A stretch of 64,000 nt of DNA from Sabellastarte sp. h YS-2021. Lineage: Eukaryota; Annelida; Polychaeta; Sabellida; Sabellidae. A program made the translations under genes and the position numbers. Below are positions 27,195 through 36,801 of this stretch, piece by piece. Every line of letters starts with the position of its first letter. Within the stretch, counting starts at the first letter, position 1. The stretch lies in assembly GCA_964017235.1 (NCBI GenBank), contig OZ024931.1, positions 102,070,221-102,134,220 of the forward strand, read 5' to 3'. The notes beneath the pieces were generated by a model. It was not told the origin of the DNA. It saw only the letters and a list, made by a program, of their open reading frames with translations, and made no database searches.

Positions 27195-27279
27195 GCCAAT
27201 GTGTCAAAGAAAAGATTGCAAAACTTTCTGAAGAATGAAGAGTTGGATCCAGCAAATGTAACTCCTATTAAAAATCGAG
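27195..27279 (+). CDS. ABCC1: ABCC exon 12 of the visible set (TMD1-NBD1 link)
   Basis: Acceptor TATTTCAG, donor GTAGGT, 85 nt. ANVSKKRLQNFLKNEELDPA then NVTPIKNR corresponds to MRP1 [22 protein letters not shown]. It ends with one base of a split codon. The intron that follows (27280-35488) contains the split DNA transposon and the DIRS mosaic. Confidence 0.94.
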
Positions 27280-28079
27280 GTAGGTATATTGATGTACCTT
27301 TATCACTTCAAAGTACATTAGGCATGGAAAAAATAGAAAAGTCTGCTCGTTAATAAAATCTGGTATAGAAAACCTAGCTTCTAATAATTTTACTGCACTA
27401 CTGGCAACACTTGGAAATATGTAAAATGAATTTATGCAAACAGCAGATAGTCTTTGTTATTGATTGTTTGCATAATAAATTCAGGGTTCGCGATTACGCC
27501 GTCCGAATATGTTAAACATGCGATTTGGACGCAAATTTTGGTTGTCAGTGCGTCCGTACGTGATTTTTATGTAGAAAATGTTTCTGCTTTAGAAGTGAAT
27601 TTCGGTTGGCAGGAAGCGTAGATATGCACGTAATATATATAACACTGAAGATAAGCTTTATATTTTAAAATTAAATGGTTTTGAGCGATTTCCTGGCAAG
27701 TTGTTTATGTCCACCATTGTTAAGTGAGATTTTATGCGTGACGAGATCCTGCCAAAACAGCCAGTGAATGCTGGTGTCGTAGACTAGCAAATCTACTTAA
27801 AACGTTATATATCGAAAGAAAGCCTGATCTCTGCACGGAGCCAATCGAAACAACAAGCCAAAACGGTGAACTTTCGTGGGAGACAAACTATACTAAATCT
27901 CAGAAACTCTTGATATTTAACTCTGGAAAGTCCATCGGAAAATAAAAGCTGTAACAAATATTCAATAGAATAATATTGCAACAAAAGAACTATATCTCTG
28001 GAACTACCCAATGAATTTTTATCAAACATAAAGCAATAGAAACTACAAATATTTTTCTTTCAAACAGTATAAATACCAT

Positions 28080-28290
28080 TTTTATTGCGTTAATACATCC
28101 TATCCAATGGACAATTGCTTTACCGGTCGGCGCGACCGGTCCCGCCAAACGACAGAAAAAGTCATTCTGTATAGAATACCGGCAGGACCGGTCACAGAGT
28201 GTACATTCGCCAGGTGTCGCCTCGTGCATACTTCCTGTCTAGACAGAATGACGTCACGGCGTCTTTTTTCGTTTGGCGCATGAGTGTACG
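28080..28290 (+). repeat. D3 left ITR (subfamily A)
   Basis: TTTTATTGCGTTAATACATC, then subfamily-specific GACAGAAAAAGTCATTCTGT and CAGGTGTCGCCTCGTGCATA. It pairs with 34815-35000 far better than with 31035-31200. Confidence 0.92.
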
Positions 28291-28302
28291 GACGTGTTTT
28301 CT

Positions 28303-28676
28303 ACTGTGTTGTGAAACGCTTGAAGTTTTAAAGACTACTCTTTTATTTACACTTTATTTTAATTTCATCTATTCTACCTTACTTCTGGAGTGTTATGGCG
28401 TCCCCTGGACAGAGAAGAGGGACTTGTGGCCACGCTATGGCTTTACAGACGCATCAAACGAAGGGTGGGGCGCTCACTTGGACGACCATACTGTGTTGTG
28501 AAACGCTTGAAGTTTTAAAGACTACTCTTTTATTTACACTTTATTTTAATTTCATCTATTCTACCTTACTTCTGGAGTGTTATGGCGTCCCCTGGACAGA
28601 GAAGAGGGACTTGTGGCTACGCTATGGCTTTACAGACGCATCAAACGAAGGGTGGGGCGCTCACTTGGACGACCAT
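28303..28676 (+). repeat. 187-bp tandem direct repeat inside D3
   Basis: 28303-28489 and 28490-28676 are near-identical copies, each starting ACTGTGTTGTGAAACGCTTG. The almost complete identity indicates a recent duplication or an event during reverse transcription. Confidence 0.9.
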
Positions 28677-29570
28677 ACTGCAAGGGGAACCTGGTCCCTT
28701 CCAGAAAGCAAGTTGCACATAAACCACTTAGAGCTAAAAGCAGTTTTTCTAGCTCTAAAGGAGTTTCGAACCCTGGTCTGCAACAAGACTGTGTTGATAG
28801 CTACAGACAACACAACAGTGGTTGCCTATATCAACAAAGAAGGGGGGATGAAGTCGGGGTCACTGTGTGCCCTACTGTGGAGAATCCTGTCCTGGTGTAC
28901 CAGACAGCAGGTAACCCTCAGGGCACGTCACATCCCCGGCCGGCTGAACGTGATAGCAGACAAACTATCCAGACTTGGCCAGACCATTCAAACAGAGTGG
29001 TCACTTCATCCAGCAGTGTTCCAAGCTGTATGCTCAAGGTGGCACCAGCCACAAATGGACCTGTTTGCCACCAGATTCAACAACAAACTGCCCCAGTTTG
29101 TGTCACCGGTGCCAGACCCCCAGGCTTGGGCAGTGGATGCACTCAGTCTCTCCTGGGAGGACCTGGACCCATACGCCTTCCCACCGGCAGCCATCTTGGG
29201 CAAAGTGGTGGAGAAGCTCCAGGACTACCCCTGCAACAGAATAATTCTGATTGCCCCAGGGTGGCCCAACATGCCCTGGTTTTGGGACCTGGTAGCAATG
29301 TCAAGCCAGATCCCACTGTGTCTGCCCAGCATACCCAACCTAGTGTCTCAGCCATTCAACCAGGTCCTTCACAGGAACCTGTCGAATCTGAACTTACATG
29401 CCTGGCTCCTAGAGCCTCAGCAATCAAGGAGCAGGGCTTCTCTGAGGCAGTGGCAGTACGAATTGAGGCTCCTAAAAGAAGATCAACCAGATCTGTCTAT
29501 GAGGCAAAGTGGACCATTTTTACAAAGTGGTGCATCAGTAATCAGGTGGACTTCAGGGCACCACCTCTGA
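28640..29570 (+). pseudogene. D3 RNase H and methyltransferase-like zones
   Basis: Open stretch with GFTDASNEGWGAHLDDHTAR (RNase H), VLIATDNTTVVAYINKEGG, HIPGRLNVIADKLSRL, then MDLFATRFNNKLPQF ... DALSLSWEDLDPYAFPP ... IILIAPGWPNMPWFWDLV. The last part resembles the phage N6-adenine methyltransferase fold with its catalytic DPPY replaced by AFPP. The sequence is closer to D2 (subfamily B) than to the downstream copy. Confidence 0.87.
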
Positions 29571-30484
29571 AAGCCATTGCTGACTTCCTCCTGCACTTGT
29601 TTCAGGACAAGAAGTTACAACCAGGCACTATTGATGGCTACAGATCCGCCATTGCTGACAAACTGGGCAATTCCACCATTAATGTCAGCAAAGATGAGAA
29701 TCTCACTCGTCTCCTGGATAGTTTCCATAGAGACAGACCTAAGGGCAGGAGGGGCATCCCCTCCTGGAACCTTTCACTGGTTTTACATCAGCTCACAAAG
29801 GCTCCCTTTGAACCCCTGAAAGAGTCCTCCTTGAAACATTTAACTTTCAAGACTGTTTTCTTGCTGGCTTTGGGTTCAGGTAAACGCAGGAGTGAGATCC
29901 ATGCTTGGTTACATAAGAACATCAGACACCAGTCAGACTGGTCTAAGGTGTCTTTGTACCCCTCACCCAACTTCCTATCCAAGAACCAGCTGGCTAAAGA
30001 GGGTTCAGATAGTGTGGCACCAGTGGTCATCCCAGCCCTGGCACCATCTCTGGATAGGTCACTCAAGGGTGACGGGTCCCTATGTCTAGTTAGAGCCCTG
30101 CATTACTACTTGGACAGGACTGCAGACCTTAGGCAGAATAAGGAGTTAGTCTTTGTCTCCTTCAAGAAGGGTTTTGGTAAAGACATCTCACCTGCCACCA
30201 TCTCCTCATGGATCAAACAGACTGTGGTTCTGTGCTATGAGCTCTCTGACCAGGAGGCCCTCACCTTACATCAGGTTAAAGCCCATGATGTTAGGGCCTT
30301 TGCTGCTTCTAAGGCTTTCCAATCAGGGATCTCCTTAGATCAGATCTTGTCAGCCTGCCACTGGAAATCTCACAACACCTTCACCCAATTCTATTTGAAG
30401 GATGTTGCCTGGGCTGACTCAGAGCTTTTCCACCTGGGACCTGTAGTGGCTGCCCAGCAGGTGCACCACCAGGCCCAGAAGTGA
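29450..30484 (+). pseudogene. D3 tyrosine recombinase zone
   Basis: The recombinase domain looks whole as a reading frame: KLQPGTIDGYRSAIADKLGN, GSGKRRSEIHAWLHKN (Arg), KAHDVRAFAASKAF (H-x-x-R), SACHWKSHNTFTQFYL (Tyr). The same frame stays open upstream across the methyltransferase-like zone (from 28577), overlapping it in another frame, as in known DIRS elements. Confidence 0.9.
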
Positions 30485-31243
30485 GGGGATGTTGTATATA
30501 TGTAAATATGTACATATTGTAAATATGTTAGATATGTACATAATGTAAATATGTTGAATGTACATATATGTTCAAAAAAAAACAAAAACAAAAAAACAAA
30601 AAACTGTGACTTGCTTCCTTTGGGAAGTTTATTTCTTCTGGGACTGAACTCAGCCCCTCTCTCTCTCTATCTTTCCAACTCAGACCAACTCTGAAAGGAA
30701 AGAAAAAGGGGGGGGGGCAACGTTGGTAGGCTCCCGGTTAACCGGTGAGTTAGTGGCCGACCCTGACCTTTCAGGGTTCTCTGACCCTAGGTCAAATGGG
30801 CCTGTTAAAATTTGTTGTTATGAGTTCACATAAGTCCCTAGCTGCTTACCCGCCTACCAAGCGGTAGTTATTCAGCAATTGTCCATTGGATAGGATGTAT
30901 TAACGCAATAAAATTGCAAATTTAATAAGTAAATTAAATTTTTATAAGTTAATACCCTATCCAATGGACAGGCAAGGCCCACCCAACCGGCCCCGCTATC
31001 AGCTTACTAGGGGTCTTACTAGGATTAGACACAAAAAAGATGCTATGACGTCAATAGGTAAACAGGAAATGAAGTACGATGCGCCACCTGGCGAATGCAC
31101 ACTCTGTGACCGGTCCTGCCGGTAGTATATACAGGACGTTTTTTTCTGGCGTTTGGCGGGACCGGTCGCGCCGACCGGTAAAGCAATTGTCCATTGGATA
31201 GGGTATTAACTTATAAAAATTTAATTTACTTATTAAATTTGCA
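30485..31243 (+). repeat. D3 3' UTR, ICR and inner right ITR (subfamily B)
   Basis: 3' UTR with GACTTGCTTCCTTTGGGAAG and a G-run at 30708-30717. ICR about 30876-30975 (GTATTAACGCAATAAAATTG joined to TTATAAGTTAATACCC). Right ITR to 31243, whose core GACGTTTTTTTCTGG and GTAGTATATACAGG matches D2 and not the left ITR at 28080. Confidence 0.9.
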
Positions 31244-31274
31244 AAATTCCCGAACATCAAAGTTCAATAAAATT

Positions 31275-32760
31275 TGTGAAAGGTGTTTCCTGTGTAAATC
31301 AATTGAGTTCTGTACAAAATGTCACCAATGTCCCACCTGTTGCACCAAATCCTCCTGTAGGGTCAAGATTGCACAATTTTTGGGAAAGATGGGCAGACTT
31401 AATTGTCAACCCCAAGGTTATATCAGTCCTCAGGGAGGGATACATCCTACCCTTCCGGTTCAGACCTTACCTGACCAGAAAACCCACAGTAACAAGCTGC
31501 TATGTAGATCCTCACAGGAACAGCTACCTGTTGGAGGCATTGCATCAGCTGTTAGACAAAAATGCTGTAGAATTGGTTTTTACAACCGGTTATTCCTGGT
31601 TCCCAAACCCAACAACCGGTGGCGCCCCATCTTGGATCTGAGCAAACTAAACAAATTTCTGGAAACCCAAACATTCAAGATGGAGACCTCAGAGACAATA
31701 CGGACCTCTCTCCAGACAGGGGAGTGGGTGACCTCCATAGATTTCAAAGACGCGTACTTCCATGTCCCAATAAACAGTCAATCCAGGAAGTACATGCGTT
31801 TTCATATCCAAGGCAAGACCTATCAATTCAAAGCACTACCCTTTGGCCTGTCCATGGCTCCCATGGAGTTCACAGTGATAGCCAAAGAGGTCAAGTGGCT
31901 AGCCATGAGACAGGGTATAAGGACCCACCAGTACCTAGACGACTGGTTGGTCAGAGCCAAGTCCCTCCAAGTCTGTCGTCAACAGACACAAAACCTAGTA
32001 ACACTTTGCAAGGACCTGGGATGGTTGGTAAACGAGGAAAAGTCAGAACTGGAACCCAAACAGATTTTCAATTTCGTAGGCTACCGGTTCGACTTGAAGG
32101 AAGGCAGGGTCAGACCTACCCAAGAACGTTGGCAGAATCTGCAGGTCAAGATACGGGAGATTTTAGCCTCTCCAGTGTGTCCGGTCCGGAACTTCATGTC
32201 TCTGATCGGGCTTTTGACTGCCACGGAAAAACAGGTACACATGGGCAGATTACATATGAGACCCATACAGTGGCACCTCAAGAACAACTGGAGAATCCCA
32301 GAGACTTTGGAGAAGACCATTCCCATACCCAAATCACTCCACTCACATCTGAAATGGTGGCTGGAGGAGGACAATGTTATCACAGGCCAACCCCTACACC
32401 CTCTAGCCCATGCACTGCAAATCTTTACAGACGCATCAAAAGAAGGGTGGGGGCGCTCATTTAAACGAGCATATGGCAAGGGGAAACTGGTCACTCCCAG
32501 AAAACAAATTGCACATAAACTATCTAGAGTTGAAGGCAGTTCTCCTGGCCTTAAGAGAATTCCAGGCTCTCTGCACAAACAGGGTAGTTCTCATAGCTAC
32601 CGACAACACTACTGTGGTAGCCTATATAAACAAAGAAGGGGGAATGAAGTCGGGCCCTCTGTGTGCACTACTATGGAGAATACTGACCTGGTGCACCAGA
32701 AATCAAGTAACCCTCAAGGCTCGACATATCCCCGGTTGTCTGAATGTCATAGCTGACAAA
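31275..32760 (+). pseudogene. D4 cysteine cluster, RT and RNase H zones
   Basis: Starts with the cysteine-rich cluster CERCFLCKSIEFCTKCHQCP, then RT motifs FYNRLFLVPKPNNRWRP, SIDFKDAYFHVPI, FKALPFGLSMAPM, QYLDDWLV and RNase H (FTDASKEGWG, VLIATDNTTVVAYIN). Subfamily A part of the mosaic. Confidence 0.9.
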
Positions 32761-34278
32761 CTATCCAGACTGGGCCAAACCATTCAAACAGAATGGTCCC
32801 TCAACCCAGAGGTATTCGAGGCAATATGCAGCCGGTGGCACAGGCCCCAAGTGGATCTCTTTGCCACCAGGTACAACAACAAACTTCCACAGTTCGTCTC
32901 CCCAGTCCCAGACACTCAGGCTTGGGCAGTGGATGCTCTCAGTCTGTCTTGGGAGGGACTGGATCCTTACGCCTTCCCACCAGCAGCCATCTTGGGCAAA
33001 GTGGTGGAGAAGTTACAGGACTACCCGTGCAACAGAATAATTCTGATTGCCCCACGGTGGCCCAACATGCCCTGGTTCTGGGATCTAGTGGCAATGTCCA
33101 GCCAAATCCCCCTGTGCCTGCCCAACATACCAAACTTAGTGTCTCAGCCATTCAACCAGGTCCTTCACAGGAACCTGCCGAATCTGAACCTACATGCCTG
33201 GCTCCTAGAGCCTCAGCAATCAAGGAGCAAGGTTTCTCTGAGGCAGTGGCAGCACGAATTGAGGCTCCTCAAAGAGGATCAACCAGATCTGTCTATGAGG
33301 CAAAGTGGACCATTTTTACAAAGTGGTGTCTCAGTAATCAGGTGGACTTCAGGACACCACCTTTAAAGGCTATAGCTGATTTCCTACTGTACTTGTTTCA
33401 GGACAGGAAATTACAACCAGGCACAATAGATGGTTATAGATCAGCTATTGCTGACAAATTGGGCAATGTGCCAATAAATGTCAGCAAAGATGAAAATCTC
33501 ACCCGTCTCCTGGAGAGTTTCCATAGAGACAGACCCAAGGGTAGGAGGGGTATACCTTCCTGGAACTTGTCCCTGCTTTTACACCAGCTGACAAAAGCAC
33601 CCTTTGAACCCCTAAAAGAGGCCTCTCTAAAACACTTGACCTTCAAGACCGTTTTTCTATTGGCCCTAGGTTCTGGTAAACGTAGGAGTGAGATCCATGC
33701 CTGGCTCCACAAGAACATCAGGCACCAATTAGACTGGTCTAAGGTTTCCTTGTACCCCTCACCCAGCTTCCTTTCCAAGAACCAGCTGGCCAAGGAGGGT
33801 CCAGAAAGTGTGGCCCCGGTGGTTATTCCAGCCCTGGCCCCCACTCTGGATAAATCACTCAAGGGTGACAGGTCACTTTGTCCAGTTAGAGCACTGCGCT
33901 ACTATTTGGACAGGACCTCAGATCTCAGGCAGAACAAAGAGTTAGTTTTTGTCTCCTTTTAAGAAAGGCTTTGACAAGGACATCTCTCCTGCCACCGTCT
34001 CCTCATGGATCAAACAGACTGTGATCCTATGCTATGAGCTCTCTGACCAGCAAGCCCTCACTCTACATCAGGTTAAAGCCCATGATGTAAGGGCCTTTGC
34101 TGCCTCTAAAGCCTTCCAATCTGGAATTTCTTTAGATCAAATTCTGTCAGCTTGCCACTGGAAATCTCACAACACCTGCACACAATTCTATCTGAAGGAT
34201 GTGGCCTGGGCTGACGCAGAGCTTTTCCATTTAGGGCCGGTTGAGGCTGCTCATCAGATCCACCAACAAGCCCAATAA
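32760..34278 (+). pseudogene. D4 methyltransferase-like and tyrosine recombinase zones
   Basis: The methyltransferase-like zone (VDLFATRYNNKLPQF ... DALSLSWEGLDPYAFPP) overlaps the upstream extension of the recombinase frame. Recombinase landmarks are GSGKRRSEIHAW, KAHDVRAFAASKAF, SACHWKSHNTCTQFYL. Part of the broken mosaic element. Confidence 0.88.
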
Positions 34279-35054
34279 TGAGGGGACATACTTGTAAATA
34301 TGTACATAGTGTATATACTCACACTTGGATAAGTATAAATCAATCAAAAAAAAACAAAAAAAAAATGTGACATGCTTCCTTTGGGAGGTTTATTTCTTGG
34401 GATTGAACTCATCCCTCTCTTCCCTCCACTCAGAGCAGTAATGCTTAAAAAAAGAGGGGGGGGGAGCAGTGTCGGTTAATTCATCCGGTTTAACCGGTTT
34501 CTGGATACCGACTTGGGCCCTATTGGGTTTCCTGGATCAGGACTACCCAGGCCTGGGAATGTTGTTAGTTTTTGAGTTCACTCAAGTTCCCTAGTAACTT
34601 ACCCGCCGACCAAGCCGTAGTTATTCAGCAATTGTCCATTGGATAGGATGTATTAACGCAATAAAATTAGGATTATTTTATTGAAGCTATAAATTTGCAA
34701 ATTTAATAAGTAAATTAAATTTTTATAAGTTAATACCCTATCCAATGGACAGACAAGACCCTCCCAACCGGCCCCGCTATCAACTTACTAGGGGTCTAAT
34801 AGGTTTAGACATCGAAAAAAGACGCCATGACGTCATTCTGTCTAGACAGGAAGTATGCACGAGGCGACACCTGGCGAATGTACACTCTGTGACCAGTCCT
34901 GCCGGTATTCTATACAGAATGACTTTTTCTGTCGTTTGGCGGGACCGGTCGCGGCGACCGGTAAAGCAATTGTCCATTGGATAGGGTATTAACTTATAAA
35001 AATTTAATTTACTTATTAAATTTGCAAATTTATAGCTTCAATAAAATAATCCTA
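34279..35054 (+). repeat. D4 3' UTR, extended ICR and outer right ITR (subfamily A)
   Basis: 3' UTR with a G-run at 34456-34464. The ICR (34628-34755) contains TAGGATTATTTTATTGAAGC, whose exact complement ends the right ITR at 35020-35054 (GCTTCAATAAAATAATCCTA). Both sites thus carry the same extra ~30 bp compared with D2 and D3. A run of A follows at 35056-35079. Confidence 0.9.
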
Positions 35055-35488
35055 CAAAAAAAAAAAAAAAAAAAAAAATTCACTCTAATTGCACCAAAAT
35101 GAAGTTTGTTGACTGGAGTACAGCTTTTTAAAATATTTTTAAAATTTATTTATCGACAAATACATATTATTTATCAGTTGAAAGGAAATTGAACAGTGCT
35201 TCTATATATTTAAATGTGTCCAGAAATAAGGGAGAAAAAATATTATTTGCACCCCATTTTCACACAATGGTACCCCATTTTTGATGTGCCATAAGATACA
35301 AGGTACCCAACATTTCATTACCCTATCACAAACACTGGACTCAGAAAAAAATGTTTGGGACTCCTTTTTTTGGAGGTCATGTAGTCTGTTGGGACTCCAT
35401 ATTTTAGAGGTACTTTGCGAACCCTGAAATTGGTCTGCTTTTGTACACTGATTGCTGTCGGTGGATTACTTTGATACTTTGCTTTCAG

Positions 35489-35586
35489 ATAGTAAAGTTG
35501 CCATCAGTATTGAGAAAGGGTCATTCAGTTGGGAGAAAAGGGGCTGCAGGGAGGGCAAAAACACACTAAAGAATATTGACTTACAG
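35489..35586 (+). CDS. ABCC1: ABCC exon 13 of the visible set (NBD1 start)
   Basis: Acceptor CTTTCAG, donor GTAAGTAT, 98 nt. After the split codon (D) it reads SKVAISIEKGSFSWEKRGCR and EGKNTLKNIDLQ. This is the first strand of NBD1 with the aromatic A-loop position (FSW; MRP1 [20 protein letters not shown]). Phase 0 at the end. Confidence 0.92.
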
Positions 35587-36801
35587 GTAAGTATATACCA
35601 TCTTTGCCACATATAGTTTATGGCATGCACATAGTTTTGCCCAGAGTGCCCAGGTTTAGCCACAGATATAGTGAAAAGCTTGTCTGACAGAAAGGTTTCT
35701 GTTTATTTTAGATAGCCGGGAATACACTGGATTCAGGTTTGTTGTGCCACTACCACCACAATAGAAATTTTCTTTTGTACAGGGTAACTAAAAAATGCAG
35801 CAACATTTTCTTTTGAAATGTGGTTCACATGTTAAGGATGGTCAAAATGAATATCCCTGTTATAAGATGACCTTAAACTCCAAATAATAAACAAGATATG
35901 ACCACCTTAAGGTGAAAAATGGAGCTTTGGCCACTTGAAGCCCTCTGTGTCACAAACAATGAGGTTTATCTAGCTAAAAATTTACCTGAGAACACAATAA
36001 CATATCCTTACATATGTCAAAAATCAAGACTTTAAGATGAGGTTATAATTCTCTTGAAAATGTATAAAAACGCGACCTGGTAACTTTTTAACACATTTTT
36101 CACAGATTTTGCCCTGTAGCTTGGAAATTGTAAGTAATTCATGTTGAAAATAAATTCTGTATGTTATCTTTGTAGAAATTTTGAGGTCTGTAGTTTTAAT
36201 TTTAAAAGTTGCCTTAAGGTTTCCAAAATGCCATAGGGACCTAGTTTTGGCTCTTGTAGCTGAAGTCTCATTTAAGAATATATTAATATTATCCTTTTAC
36301 CCGTGCCAAACTTCAAGTGAATATTTAACCTATGTATGAGGCCCATAAACACCCCACCAGGGTGACTTTTTCATATAGTTTGCCCAGTAATTACGTGTTC
36401 CTTGAAAAGGGGATGCTTATTTGTTTTATCCCATGTTTTCAGATGGCCTATGACACTACCACCACAGCGGAATCTTTTAAGTTGAATGATTTTTGGTGTT
36501 AATTTTTCTAGGCGTGGGAAAATCTTTTGACAAGTACAAATTTGACTTTTGACCTTCATTAAAGTCACATGATCAAAAACAATTTTTGTTGTTATACTTC
36601 CTTTTTACCAGATTTTTTTTCATTTCGAAATTGTTAGTCTGACCAACCTCAAACTGTATGGATGGAAATTCTACATTTGATGTTTGTGGAAAATCTTCGG
36701 TCTTTAGCTTTAATTTTAAGGTCACTTACCAGTGTTCATCACATACCTCTGAAAAAGGGACTACATGGCTTACAAAAAAAAATGAAGTGTAAATCATTTT
36801 T
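35587..36801. repeat. Intron with H4-type repeats
   Basis: Diverged copies of the H4 family: GGAATACACTGGATTCAG head-like region at 35717, then GACCTTAAACTCC, GAGGTTTATCTAGC, GCCCATAAACACCCC. Noncoding. Confidence 0.55.

Larger units (their letters stand above)
28080..35054 (+). mobile_element. D3/D4: mosaic DIRS-type retroelement with three ITRs
   Basis: Order of parts: left ITR (28080-28290, subfamily A), a gag-start trace, RNase H/methyltransferase-like/recombinase zones and right ITR of subfamily B (to 31243), then RT to recombinase and right ITR of subfamily A (31244-35054). The outermost ITRs match each other at all but about 3 of about 165 compared positions. The inner one resembles D2. 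The whole therefore looks like one insertion into the CAGGG transposon. Broken, with a few breaks; young by ITR similarity. No target-site duplication. Confidence 0.85.
27482..35426. mobile_element. DNA transposon (CAGGGTTCGC ends) split by a DIRS mosaic
   Basis: Left end CAGGGTTCGC at 27482 and inverted right end at 35417-35426, flanked by AAATT on both sides (27477-27481 and 35427-35431). Without the DIRS insert (28080-35054) it is about 970 bp and noncoding. The CAGGG start is hAT-like, but hAT duplicates 8 bp and only 5 match here, so the superfamily is uncertain. Confidence 0.65.

Noticed and set aside
35056-35079. Poly(A) after D4 taken as evidence for LINE-driven retrocopying of the DIRS RNA
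   Set aside because: The DIRS right end is complete to 35054 and matches the left ITR at 28080, so a normal DIRS insertion explains the ends. The A-run may be part of the host transposon. No flanking duplication was found.
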